DNA of 64,000 nt from Sapria himalayana (GCA_029783825.1 JAREIK010002957.1:136010-200009), one strand, 5' to 3'. Counted from the first letter of the stretch, positions 36,190 through 47,409 are shown. Program-made: numbers and translations. Notes: generated by a model from the sequence alone, not told the origin.

Positions 36190-36390
36190 AACAAATAGTT
36201 ATTGCACACCATCATGCTCTCCGCCACGCACATCACCGGATGCTTATTTTTCATGCACCTACTGTGTGCTTTAGCAATCATGCATACCTACATGCTTCAA
36301 TGAGCATGTGTGCTTGTGCACTAATAGTTATAGAATATGTGCCTACCATTATAAAATTTACTCACATTCACAATCTTGCTCTGATACTAA
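36190..36390 (-). mobile_element. Minus-strand copia primer-binding site and leader
   Basis: The word gctctgatact at 36378-36388 is the complement of agtatcagagc, the copia initiator-Met tRNA primer site. On its downstream (lower) side lies a leader with gcatgtgtgc and catgcacc words, the reverse of the leaders at 12.1 and 40.0 kb. The LTR should extend to higher coordinates from 36391, but its start is not clear. Confidence 0.5.
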
Positions 36391-36953
36391 AATAAATTTA
36401 CTATAAATTTGATAGAATAATATAATGACACTCACATAATAAAATATATATTAAATATATTTATATAATAAAAAAAATTGAGATAACTCACATATCATAT
36501 AATCTCATAAAAAATATAAAAAATAACTAAATTACAATAATCCATAACATATATCAAATTGAAAACATTAATATTTCTACACATAGCCCTACCCTTCGTT
36601 ATTTTCATACCCATAGACATTTGAAGTGAATTATCTATCCTCACTTATTCCTCTTATTTCTCATGATTTTTATCCAACAAACAAGTGTCCTTGAGACGGA
36701 AACATAATCCACCATTATTCATGTCGAATCCAAGATTAAAATGAAGAGAGAAAAAAGTGCAGCAACAATTTATAATTTTTTCTACAAAAAAAAATACCAT
36801 TAATGTTTGAGAATTTGAGAGAGAAAATAAAGATCTAAGAGAGGCATTAAGTCTTGCTTCCTTAGAAAATATGAGAACGCCTCTCTTGATTTTTAATGAA
36901 ACATAAAGGAGTTCATTCCTAGTTAAATTAAATAGAAGAGATTTTGGCTTTGA

Positions 36954-37565
36954 TTTTTTTTTTCTAAACTCAATTACTTTAGGTTACCTGAATACCCTTC
37001 ATTCGTCATAATAGTATCTGTCCATCTCTTCTTCCAGTGGAAGTTGATGTAATCCTTGTATCCATGTACATGACGATGCAAAAGATTGGATTACAATATT
37101 AAGTCCCCTCAAACCCTGAGAATTTGAAGCTTGGAAGAGAAAGCGATGGCAACCCAATCAGGCTGGGAAGGGGACCACTGCAACCGTTCTATTTTGGCAC
37201 CATCAAGCTAGAATAGGATCCAATCCACCATTGACTGGTTGCTGACCCCCCATGGAGGAGAGATCCCAAATCAATGCCTGGCAGTCATCACATGCAGTAC
37301 ATATGTGGCAGGAGCTGTGAGAGGCCCAAGCAATGGCATTGATGCCAGCCCGATGTCTCTGTAACTTTACCACAGGAAGGGTGGGAAAGCGAATGTCAAG
37401 CACCACAACCTTGGCAGTGTCCATGATGATATTTTCCATGTACCTGGGATCCTGCTTGTTCCATACGAGCTGCACCAAGGGGATCTTAGGCTCTGAACTT
37501 TCATAAACGATGGTGGAATGTTCCTTATCACGAAGATCAACGACCCTGACAGTGAGGATCTAAGG
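36954..37565 (-). pseudogene. Processed pseudogene of an LWD/TTG1-like WD40 protein
   Basis: The minus-strand frame reads [89 protein letters not shown] and GLDPILA. After a short deletion the frame shifts and continues [20 protein letters not shown] and KLQILRV, then a stop (37109-37111). These are the C-terminal blades of the plant LWD1/LWD2/AN11 WD40 family; the N-terminal half is absent. About 145 bp of 3' UTR follow and then ten A's (T's at 36954-36963), the mark of reverse transcription. It is inactive because of 5' truncation and the frameshift. Confidence 0.85.
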
Positions 37566-37826
37566 AAGATGACTTACCTGCACAGAGGTGTGCTTGTGGA
37601 GAGCTTGTCACCTTAGGGAAGGTGCATGCTTTTGCCATTTTTCGTGCACCAGCGTGAAGGAGCCTCGCCTCGTCCCAGCCGGGCGCCACGGCTGTGCTTC
37701 ACTTGCGCTTGAGCCTGCGCGCACTTAAGGCGTGCATTTCACAGCGATCTAGAGTGTAAGACATGTTAGAAAAAAATATTCGAGTATTTTTTATCTTATC
37801 TATCATACATATGAGGATCTAGTAGA

Positions 37827-38410
37827 CTATGTTGCACGTACACGGATACGGACACGGGGATACGACGCGGCAAGATGCGGGGACACGGCAAATTCTAAAA
37901 AACTAGGATACGGATACGACTAGGATACGTCATGATAAAAAAAATAAAATTAAAAAAAAATTATTAATTATAAATATTAGGTATTTTAAAATAATTAAAA
38001 ATACTGTATTTTAAAATAATTTAAAATTCTGTATTTTAAAATAATATAAAAAAGATTTAAACCCTCTAACACCCTCCCCTCCCCCTCCCGAGCCTTCCCC
38101 CCCTTCCGAACCTTTTCCCCCCCCTCCTGAAACCCCCCCCCCCCCCCCCCCCCCCCCCTCCCGCCCCCCTCCCGAAATCCCCTCCTCCCGGCCCCCCACC
38201 CGAAACCCCCCCCCCCCCCCTCCCGAGACCCCCTTCCCCCACCCGAATTTTGAATTTTTGATTTTTGATTTTCGATTTTGAACTCTCCCCTCCCGATGCA
38301 GATTCCAAAACCCACCCTTGGCCTATCGGACACGTGTCCGACCCGTGTCGCCGTATCCACGTGTCGAACACATGGACATGGCAGCACTTAGGCGTATCCG
38401 TGCAACACAG
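37827..38410. mobile_element. MITE with acacggatacgg-type arms and a poly-C core
   Basis: The left end ctatgttgcacg and right end cgtgcaacacag are nearly perfect inverted repeats. The flanks ctagtaga (37819-37826) and caagtaga (38411-38418) agree at 7 of 8 bases, as expected for a hAT-type insertion. The arms repeat cggatacggacacgggg and cgtgtccgacccgtgtcg. The centre (38066-38250) is a C-rich tract with runs of up to about 25 C's. The Gly-rich minus-strand frames (37995-38413) are artefacts of it. Confidence 0.75.
38066..38250 (-). repeat. Poly-C/poly-G tract with G-quadruplex potential
   Basis: The minus strand has many runs of three or more G's separated by ga, gag or gaa, including one run of about 25. 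It is the expanded core of the surrounding MITE. Confidence 0.85.
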
Positions 38411-38570
38411 CAAGTAGATATAAGACTCGAGATGGGTTTAGATGTTTTATTATATATATTAATGATTGTATGCGTTTTATGTGGTTGAATTTTTTTTTGT
38501 TTTTGTTCTATAATTTTTTATTTTTCAATTATTTAATAAAAACTTAAAAAAAAAACAAGGCATACAATTT

Positions 38571-39035
38571 ATTATAGAGTACATGTCTGATAATTTCAAT
38601 GTTTATTTTACTAATCACAAAATTATATTTTGGACTTCCTATGTTTTGACAAGAATAATATTAGGAAGGTTAATTATTTGATAAGTCTTACATGCAATGT
38701 TGGAGATCATATCATGGAATGATAGTAAGTGGTTTTGTTTGATGATAATATGTTTTGGATTCGAGACTCATCGGACACATCCTCTCTGACTTTTGGGAGT
38801 ATTATAGAGTACATATTTGATAATTTTAATGCTTATTTTACTAATCACAAGATCATATATAAGATTTCCTATTTTTTGACAAGAATAATATTAGGAAGGT
38901 TAGTTATCTTATAAGTTTTTGTATTATATGCACATGTTGAAGATCATATCCTGGTATGATAGTAAGTAGTTTTGTTTAATGATAGTATATTTTGGATTCG
39001 AGATTTGTCGGACACCTATATGACTTTTGCGAGTA
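38571..39035. repeat. Tandem duplication of a 230-bp unit
   Basis: The unit starts attatagagtacat at 38571 and again at 38801. Both copies keep gataatttcaatg/gataattttaatg, ttgacaagaataatattagg, agatcatatc and ggattcgaga in order. They have diverged by roughly one base in ten. It lies before the LTR of sense copia element J. Confidence 0.75.
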
Positions 39036-39867
39036 TGACTATTGAGATGTTAACTTTTCATAGACTCCATATTAAAGCAAGATCTTTAAACACTGGGTTA
39101 ACCTTCTAGGTATGACCTCCTATGAAAACTAAGTTAAAAAAATATATTTTTACTTGGTATTTTTTTCTATTTTGTAGTCCCACTTGGGCTCCTAGCCAGG
39201 GGAGAGTTACTCATCGAATATATCTTAACTTTTTGGTCTGTATTATAATGAGATTCTAATGGATTCATTATATATACTAATAAATACATATCAACTTAAT
39301 TTTTGAGAGAGTGAAAGTTTTCTACAAGAAAATCTCTCTCAATTTTAGATGATCTAGTAGTCTACAAGTCTACTCCTACTTCAGCTCAGGATAAGACAAA
39401 GCTTAGGAGATTTGATTACCCGGGACATAGAGTTTATATTAAGAAAGAGACATACATAATTTGTTTAGAGTGGAAGAGCCTGTCTTTCGAAAAGTTTAAT
39501 GATCATCTAATCATCTTTTATAATATTGATCTTCTGATTGATCTTTGGAAGATATATATTAGTTATACTTGTATTTTATTTTATAAATATTATTGTACTT
39601 ATGTCTTCTATTTTTTTATTTTCATTATATTTTTTATTAATGATACTGGAATAACATAGGTTTTCTTTTGAGGCATTATCTCACAAAATATAATGTCAAG
39701 TAATGTTAGAAAAGATAAATATTATATACTTTGTTGCTACTTATTTATGTATACTTATTATATTTTTATTTTATGACCGATGGGATTGCTTAACATGTGG
39801 GTACATATCTAATGTTTTGTATTGAATATTGTTATAGTTTTGTTTTTTTTGTATTGATTTATAATAT

Positions 39868-39880
39868 AGTATCCGAGCTA
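39868..39880 (+). promoter_or_regulatory. copia primer-binding site (initiator-Met tRNA)
   Basis: tagtatccgagct differs from the consensus tggtatcagagct at two positions. It sits between the LTR-like DNA and the leader of element J. Confidence 0.55.
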
Positions 39881-40189
39881 ATCCTAGCCAAAATTTGATC
39901 CTAAAAGGTGTGTATGTGTGTGAGTAAGGGTCACATAGCCTAATACAAAAAGAGGTATGTGCACTCTACCAGTACACCTACTGTATGTGTTGGAGAGTGT
40001 GGTGGAAGCGCAGTGATTCCTTAGTAATCTTGCAGTGGTGGCATTGTGGTTATGTGGTTTTTGCATGGTGATCATGTTGTGCAGTGATAGTGTTGTGGTC
40101 GCATAACAGTTGCTAGTGAAAATAGTGGTAGAACTATGTGCAATGTAGGGTGATAGTGTGTGCAGAAATTGTCTATTGAAAAAATTATG

Positions 40190-40410
40190 GTTTCAATGAA
40201 ATTTTTCCTGGCAAATGAAAAGAAAGAATCACATAAGGGGTAGATAGTGAAAATACGAGTAGGGTTGATTATTCAATGAACTTTAACTTTTTAGAGTAAT
40301 TTTATGTTGTATGGTTTTGGATTGAAAAAATCTTAATCTTAATTTTAATTGGCATATGAAGAGAAACTATCACATAAGGGGTAGATAGTAGAAATTCTCT
40401 GTTTAGTTTG
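40190..40410. repeat. Diverged ~140-bp duplication in the copia leader/gag region
   Basis: The segment atcacataaggggtagatag occurs at about 40228 and again at 40370, each preceded by ggca-atgaa-agaaa and followed by gaaa. The copy is imperfect between these landmarks. Confidence 0.5.
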
Positions 40411-41099
40411 TATACTATAGGAAGATGGGTCTCACCAAAGATATTTATTGGATTTTATTTCTAATGTAAAGATCAAGAGTTTGACATAGTAAGAGATACA
40501 TGTCAATTATCAGTTATTTAAGTGTTCTTATATAATTTATTTATCATTATACTTATACTTACTAGTGATGAGTATATGTAATTTTTTAAAGTAGTATTAA
40601 ATTTTTTTTTTCTTTTAGGTATTATTGATTATTTCAATCATACTCTCATTTTAGTCGGCCAAATTATTATCACATAAGCTAATAATTATATTGTAAATAA
40701 TCATATCTTATTTATTATATTTGTTTCTTATTCTAAAAATATTATTATAGTTAATGTCAAATATTTGAAAGTTCTTAGATTTAATTGTATTTAGTCTGAG
40801 TCAATTATTTTATCATAATTTTATTATTTTCAATTATTTTATTAGTTTAGTTTTTTTGAGTTGTCTTTTCAAAAAATTCAACTCTAATTTTATTTTTATG
40901 ATACTAATGTTTATTTGCTGGATCTAAAGACTGGAAAAAAAATTTGGGATTGTGCATGGTAAGTAATATGTTCTCCCTTTAATGATAAAATCTCTTTTTA
41001 GATATTTGAGTGGGATAAAATCATTTAGTTATATATTCTTAGTTTATTCATCTATTATTGATCAAATTGAGAAAATTGTATCTTAATCTTAAGGGTATT

Positions 41100-41540
41100 T
41101 CAACTTTAGAATGTGAGGTATGTCATGTACAAAAACTTACCAGAGCTTTCAATCCTACATGTTAATTTGGCTTAAGTAGGGTTCAATTCAATATGATATG
41201 CTTAGATGTATGGGCAGCTTGTTGAGATGTAATCGGAGAGGAATTTAAATATTTAATTACTTTTATTGATAATTACGTAAGATATACAAATTTTTTGGAG
41301 ATAAATCAAAAGATTTTTATATATTTTTTTAGATTGTTTATAAAATTATAAAAATTAATTTAATAAAAATATTAAAAAAAATAAAAGTAACAATGTATTA
41401 AAAGGTATATCTAATTGATTAGGTAATTATTATATGAATCATAAAATTATATATTTTATTTTTATTATCAACATACCCCCAATAAAATGAGGTTTTTGAA
41501 ATAAAGAATAGTAATCTGATTAAAATAGTTCAACATTCTT
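41100..41540 (+). pseudogene. copia integrase (element J)
   Basis: The plus strand in mixed frames reads CEVCHVQKLTRAF (zinc finger C-x2-C), then CLDVWAA and FKYLITFIDNYVRYTNFLEI (start of the catalytic core). Further on it reads STYPQ*NEVFEIKNSNLIKI, the TPQQNGVAERKN block with a stop in place of Q. The order and spacing fit a single integrase domain. Confidence 0.65.
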
Positions 41541-42120
41541 ACTTTGAGAGAGTATTTTGAAATATTTTTAGAGATTTTTTTAATCACATTTAATCTCATC
41601 AATCATATATCTTTTTTTTTGTTGTTTTTTCTCGATGTATATCTTTTGAGATAATACATACTAGAGAGTTGTTATGTAGTTTACCTCTTAGAGTTTTTGA
41701 ATATACTTGTTTTGTTTTACTTTGCTCTTTAGGATGAAATAAATTAGTATCTAGGGCCTTGGATAGTCCAAAATTCAATGTGAGTTTAAGTATTTTTTAT
41801 TAGAAATTATAGAATTTTAATAAATACGAATGTTGTTTTTTTTATTATGACTTATTTATTAATGAACTTAAAAAAAGTGTGAATCAAGATGTTGCAATTA
41901 GATTTAGTATTCATTTTTTTTTACTTATAATCCTCGTGAGCTACTAGTTAGCAAAGAGAGTATATTCATATGAGTATGATGTTAGTATATGGACTCATAT
42001 TGAGTTAGTAATCAGAAGACTTGATTATCAAAGACTTAGAGTTTAAATCAGGAGAGGGATACATACTTAGATTGCTCAGAGCAAAGACAAACCAATCAAG
42101 GAACTAGTTTAGAGCAGTTG

Positions 42121-42420
42121 ATCATGTTGTGTCAGAATTGGCATGAATTGGGGATTCACATTGTAGGCTAGGCAACGTGGTATGCAGGCCTGATGTGGCT
42201 TGATGGCTTGATTTCCTCACTTGGGCATGTCGGATCATGCTGGATCGGATCGTGTTGGTCACGAACCAAGCTATCCACTGCTTGTCTATATCATTGGGCC
42301 ATTGGCAGTGGCTAGTGGGCACTAGGCATTGGCCATGGCCCCTACCCATTTCACATGGCTGGCATTGGCCAGCCAGGTAGTGCCTTGTGGTCAAACTATT
42401 TCATTTTACTAAATCTTCTT
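42121..42420. mobile_element. GC-rich hAT-like relic
   Basis: This has words such as ggcattggccatggcc and gccagccag, like the interior of the element at 6541-7010. The ends (tgtgtcagaattggc and ccttgtggtcaaac) are weakly inverted. It lies inside copia element J. Confidence 0.4.
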
Positions 42421-42569
42421 TGATATTCTTATTTTTTATATTTTTAATTATATTAAAGTATGTTTGGGTACTGAACTTTACTTATTTTTAGATTTTTTTA
42501 GCGTATGGGATAGAATTATGGGAAAAAATTTATTTTTGATCTCAGACCTTTTAGCTGAGTTATCATTAT

Positions 42570-42840
42570 TATTTATGTCAAAGTCATATATTATTTTTAT
42601 TATTTATCATTTTTATTATTTATCATTATTATTTATTATTTATATCATTATTATTATTATTATTTATTATTTATCATTTTTTAAAATTTTAAAAGATTAG
42701 AAGTAGGGGGATAGCAATGTTTTCATAATTTATTTATCTAAAAATATTAATTAAAATTTAGGAGACTTGAAGTAGGAGGATAGCAATGTTTTCATAATTT
42801 TTTTTTATTTTTATTGTTAATTTATTTTTTATATAAAAAT
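42570..42840. repeat. (TTATTA)-rich tract and a 69-bp duplication
   Basis: tattatttatcattattatt words fill 42590-42670. After that, gaagtagggggatagcaatg at about 42700 is repeated as gaagtaggaggatagcaatg at about 42769 with the following tttcataattt. Confidence 0.6.
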
Positions 42841-43202
42841 ATTAATTAAAATAAAATATATGCAATGTAAATTATAATGTGTATTTTCATTTTATGTGGG
42901 TGGAAAATATTATTTCACCTTTATCTCGTATGCTCGTGCTTTAAGTAGCTCATTATCTCGTATTCTTGTTTTTTTTTTGAAAAACAAAATATATTAATAT
43001 ACTATTTAAATGATTTTTTTTAATTAAAAATTAATTTTTTAAATTTTTTTTTCTAGCATAGAAATTCAACATTTGACGGACTTCACCCAAAGTATTATTG
43101 GATTAAATCTAATCGCTGAAAAATTAATTTTTTTTTACTGATAGGTTAGCAATAGGCATTGTCGTGTCGACTATCATTTTGTATTTTAAAAATGAGTCAT
43201 TT

Positions 43203-43470
43203 AATAATGGATGGCATGGTGCACAGACATGATCTCAATTTTATTCCCTTTTCTTGTTTCAGCATGCCAAGCATATGGGTCATGCTTTGCACGGACACGA
43301 CATGAGGCTCATGCATTCCTAGCCCGACATAGAACAAACCATGCCATAGGCTGGCACGAATTAGGTTTTGGAATGGTTTTAGATCGTGTCATATCATGTT
43401 TGACATGGTTGAATTATGTCATGCTATTGGTAGTGCTCGGACTACCTAACTTGATACCTCAAAACTAGAT
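43203..43470. mobile_element. Decayed hAT-like relic in copia element J
   Basis: GC-richer DNA with cacggacacgacatgag, ctagcccgaca and ggctggcacga words, ending cttgatacctca. The end resembles ttgacacctcta. The left terminus is lost. The 85-residue frame here has no recognisable motif. Confidence 0.4.
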
Positions 43471-43689
43471 GATCTTGCATATAATAATTATGATTTTTAT
43501 CTTTTGATAATTCTCCGCAAGAGATAGAAGAATTATACTAATATTTGATTTTACAAGTTTTGTTAAATTCTTGTTTTGTTTTTTTTTTCATTATCTCTTA
43601 TGATGGTAATAGCATGCTCAACTCACTTTCTAATGCATTGTCTCATTCAGTATGACATCAAGGCATGATAGTAGAGTTGAATATTATTT

Positions 43690-44870
43690 ATTCTAATGGA
43701 ACTTGGGAATTAGTATTATGATTTTTGTGAAGTTTATTATTAGTAGCATGTATGTATTCAATATAAAGACAGACCCTGATGAGAAGGTAAATCACCTTAA
43801 GGCCAAACTTATGGAGAGGTGTTTTACTTAGATATTTGGTGTGGAGTAGCAGAACATTTCTTTCTTGTGACCAAGATGACATTGATACGGATTCCTATAT
43901 CTCTCATTGTATTTATAGTTGGAGGATACACTTGTTGGATGTCAATCATCTCGTTTGGGTTAAATAATATTTTGATTATAGTGTTTTAGATGAAGAACAT
44001 TGAGAAACTAAGATATTTTCTTGGTATAAAGGTTGCTTACTGTACGAGAAGAATCATAATGTCATAGAAGGGGTATGTCATTGATATTCTTATAGTAAGT
44101 ATTCTTTTGAGTTTGCTATAGCAGATATTTCTTTTGATCTATATATTAATTTTACTTATGATATGATTAATCTAGTTAACTTTACTATTTATAGAAAAAT
44201 TATAGGCAAGATTAATTATCTAATAATAATAAAATTAGATTTAGCATACGCAGTTAATATAGTTAATTATTTGTATAGATTCTTCTTAGTAAGTTCATCT
44301 TGATGTAGTTTTTCGTATACTAAGATGTACAAAGAAGTCTTTGAGGCTTGAGATCTCTTTAGGGATTATGGGTACTAGCAATTAGTTGAATATACAGATT
44401 TAAGTTTAGTACTAACATCCACCAAGAAAATATCTACAATAAAATTTTGTATTTTACTTGGAGATTATCTTTTCTCTTGGAAAACTAAGAAATAAATAAT
44501 AATTTCGAGATCCACTATAGAGATAGAACTTAGAATAATAATGATAATTATTTGTGATATATTTTTGATGTGTCACCTACTCTTAAAGATTGGATATTTA
44601 TTTTATCCTTTCATTATTATTTATTTTGACAGTCAGATAATAAAATATATAATCTTAAATATTATATTTCACGAGCAAAAACGCACATAAAAGTAGATTG
44701 ATTCTTCCTTAGGGAAGAGATATATTATTTGGACAATTATTGTAGTATATATCAGACAACAAAGGAATCAACATATATATTCATGGTCATAGAGAGATAT
44801 GAGATTAATTTTTTTTTTCTGAGTTTGGTGTTGTGAACATTTATGCACCAGCTTGATTGGGGATATTGCA
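43690..44870 (+). pseudogene. copia RT and RNase H (element J)
   Basis: Mixed plus frames give GTWELV, then VFNIKTDPDEKVNHLKAKLM, KYFLGIKV-like, RRIIMS and YVIDIL. These lead to YRKIIGKINYL, LDLAYAVNIVN and LLGDYLFSWKTKK, then SRSTIEIEL and QSDNKIYNLK, and the closing FFLREEI. This order matches copia RT through RNase H. The catalytic YVDD box is not readable. It is interrupted by many stops. Confidence 0.7.
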
Positions 44871-44911
44871 ACTTATTTTTTTATTTTTATTTTATTTTTA
44901 TTTCATGGTCA

Positions 44912-46000
44912 TCATTGGTGCTTCCCAAAATTTTTTTTACATTAATCAAATATTCCATGTGATTCTATGAAGGGAGAATACAATATGATTGAAAGAAATG
45001 TTGTCATTTGAAAAAAATATCAATACAATCATAATGAAATTTTTTAAAATTATTGTTTCATTTTATTATTAAAATTACTCATGAAATCATTATTAACTAT
45101 CAATATTCAACTATATTTTCATTGCTGGTGTTCCCAGATTATTTTTTTCCAATCAAACATTCCATGTGATTCTATGAAGGGAGAATACAATATGATGATT
45201 CTATGAAGGGTGAATACAATATGATGATTCTATGAAGGGAGAATACAATATGATGATTCTATGAAGGGAGAATACAATATGATGATTCTATGAAGGGAGA
45301 ATACAATATGATGATTCTATGAAGGGAGAATACAATATGATGATTCTATAAAGGGAGAATACAATATGATGATTCTATGAAGGGAGAATACAATATGATG
45401 ATTATATGAAGGGAGAATACAATACAATATGATGATTCTATGAAGGGAGAATACAATACAATATGATGATTCTATGAAGAAAGAATACATTTCATTATTG
45501 GTATTTCCAAAATTATTATTTTTGGAATAATCAGATATCCTGTGTGATTCGTTTCATGAAATAAATATCAATGTTCTCATAATAAAATATTTAAAAATTC
45601 TTGTTTCATTTCATTATTAAAATTAATCATGAAATCATTATTAAATATCAATATTCAACTAGATTTTCATTGTTGGTGTTCCCATATTATTTTTTTCCAA
45701 TCAGACATTCCATGTGATTTTATGAAGGGAGAATACAATATGATGATTCTATGAAGGGAGAATACAATATGATGATTATATGAAGAGAAAATACAATATG
45801 ATGATTCTATGAAGAAAGAATACATTATGATGATTCTATGAAGGGAATTAAGTTTGTCATATGAAATAAATTACAATGAAATCATAACAAAATATTTTAA
45901 AATTCTTGTTTCATTTCATTATTAAATATCAATATTCAAGTTCAACTGGATTTTCATTGCTGGTGAATCCCAACTTATTATTGTTTTTTTCAATAATCAA
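44912..46000. repeat. ~200-bp repeat copies carrying an expanded 29-bp minisatellite
   Basis: A unit containing attgctggtgttcccagatt, attccatgtg and gaaatcattattaa recurs at about 44912, 45115, 45490, 45665 and 45953. In two of the copies the internal 29-bp word starting gattctatgaagggagaata is amplified. There are about 11 units at 45168-45490 and about 5 at 45716-45850, with near-perfect units and an occasional 5-bp insertion (aatac). The units are contiguous with no spacers, so this is not a CRISPR array. Confidence 0.9.
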
Positions 46001-46106
46001 ACATTCTGTGTCATTCTTCCATAAAAATATCTGTATGAAGATTTATCTTTGCCAAGTCAAGTCATACTTTCTCTATGATGGGAATGTCATTTTGCAACAA
46101 TCGAGG

Positions 46107-46541
46107 TATAGGTATCAAATGGCCCAGGTGGTCAGGGCCCGACCCAAAGCCCATCATGGTTCAGCCCATCCTGAAGCCCAGCACGGCATGCTACAGTACC
46201 GCCCAAGCCCATGCCGAGCAGACCCTCAGCACGAATCATGCCATGTGCAGGGCACGGGTGACCACACACTGGGTGATGCCCACCGGGGAGACGATGTGGT
46301 GGCACCCGACAACAACGGCTCGGCACGCCCGATAGGCGACGACAGCGCGGTGCCAGAAACACTAAATTCCTAAAATAAGGCATGGTCCAACACGGCCCGA
46401 AATCATGTAGATTTCGGGCAACGGGCCTTGCCGGGCCTACCGTTCAAGGAACTGTGTCGTGCCATGTACGGCATGCCACCCAATGTAGCCCTGGAAAAAA
46501 ATAGGCTAGGCCGAGCCAAGTCAGCCCGTATGATACCTCTA
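46107..46541. mobile_element. hAT-like MITE inside a copia RT
   Basis: The element begins tataggtatcaaa and ends tgatacctcta. It is flanked by aatcgagg (46099-46106) and aatcgaga (46542-46549), 7 of 8 bases equal. Its 435-bp GC-rich interior (cggcccga, gcacggc, cgggcc) matches the family seen at 13858-14312. Copia sequence reads up to the right flank, so it inserted into an older copia element. Confidence 0.8.
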
Positions 46542-46549
46542 AATCGAGA

Positions 46550-46870
46550 TACTTCGATACTACCCAGAAAATTATTTGAGAGACCCAAATCCTTTATGAA
46601 TTATCTTGATGGTGATTCGTGCAAGGTCATTATTTTTTATGGATCATCATGTCAGACTATTATATCGTCCACATATATTATGAATATTGTAGTTTTTTCA
46701 TGTTGCCCCAAAAAAAAGTGTTGTCAAAATTGCTATGCTTATAAGAAAAGGATGTCATGGATTTGGTGAATCATCTGAACCAAGATACGGGTGATTATTT
46801 AACTTTGCAAATTATCCAACTTTGTTTACCCTATTCGCACACCCTCACGAGAGTTATAATCAATCACATT
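46550..46870 (-). pseudogene. copia reverse transcriptase core, fragment K
   Basis: The minus strand reads NIHNIYVDDIIV (the YVDD catalytic box, about 46655-46690), followed by FIKDLGLSNNFLGSIEVSR, the copia ...KDLG.L.YFLGIEV segment, which runs to the hAT-like insertion. Upstream DHPYL and LTTLFF pieces fit the section before the box. Stops lie between the pieces. Confidence 0.65.
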
Positions 46871-47339
46871 GGTTTGTGTATATATTTTTTCCACTAATCT
46901 TATAATAAAGTGTTTGATTGTATTTTACCGTGAAGATCCAATGATCCATTTACATCCAACCATTTTTTTTTAATATATGATGGTCAACAAGCTCCCAAAT
47001 ACGATAACTAATATACATACAATAAATTATTAGCAAAATCATTGTGGGTGAATAATAGCTACCACCATATAAAAATAGGGGAATTTTGTTGTGGTGCACT
47101 AAACATAAAATAATTTTTTATAACCATATTTTTCAAAAGTATAGAAAATAGTATCCTAAACTCGAAATTTAGTAAATTTTGACACACTTAAATTCATCAA
47201 CTTGATTATGTCTCTTGAAATCTTTAAAAAAAAAGTCAACAATTTTAAATTACATAAACTACTATTTTGAATTTTAAAAACCACCAAGAAAAATAATTTT
47301 TTATAACTTTAAAATATCATTTAATTTAAACTGATAGTG

Positions 47340-47405
47340 ATTTGAACCCGTGACCTCTACAAAGAACAAAATGCTAGCAACCATCTTATCACAAGCATCA
47401 AAATA
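47340..47405 (-). repeat. tRNA-like head of a possible SINE
   Basis: The minus strand has gataagatggttgctag followed about 30 bases later by aggtcacgggttcaaatc. This resembles a Pol III B box (ggttcaaatcc) with a weak A box upstream, as in plant SINEs. There is no clean cloverleaf, so it is not a functional tRNA gene. Confidence 0.35.
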
Positions 47406-47409
47406 ACTA

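Larger units (their letters stand above)
35245..37748. mobile_element. Putative composite element with gcgcc/aaggcgc ends
   Basis: The left side (tagttttgatagacgcaagg, cgcactaagg) and the right side (gcgcacttaaggcgtgca ... cacagcgat) are inverted, GC-rich and alike in words. They resemble a dispersed plant transposon type. The flanks are ctagagca (35237-35244) and ctagagtg (37749-37756), 6 of 8 bases equal. Inside lie a copia 5' end on the minus strand and an LWD-like retropseudogene. The borders are an inference; two unrelated relics could also give this picture. Confidence 0.4.
39173..44900 (+). mobile_element. Sense Ty1/copia element J
   Basis: The 5' LTR probably ends just before the primer site tagtatccgagct at 39868-39880 and may start tgtagtccca at 39173. 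Then come a leader with gtggtgg/gcatggtg words, integrase (41100-41540), the post-integrase part (41690-42115) and RT-RNase H (43690-44870), in copia order. Two GC-rich hAT-like patches (42121-42420 and 43203-43470) are inserted between. All coding parts carry stops. A 3' LTR may begin tgcaactta at about 44874. Confidence 0.65.

Noticed and set aside
37995..38413. Glycine-rich protein frames on the minus strand
   Set aside because: They arise from the poly-C core of a MITE with clear terminal repeats; other frames of the same stretch are also open.
45168..45850. CRISPR-like regular 29-bp repeats
   Set aside because: The units are contiguous with no unique spacers, the setting is a plant genome and no cas genes exist. 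It is a minisatellite.
46403..46588. A 61-residue frame containing FLGSIEVSR
   Set aside because: The frame as given runs from copia RT into the hAT-like insertion. It is a chance fusion and not a gene; the copia part is recorded separately.
47340..47405. A functional tRNA gene
   Set aside because: Only an A-box-like and a B-box-like word are present. No acceptor stem or anticodon arm can be drawn.
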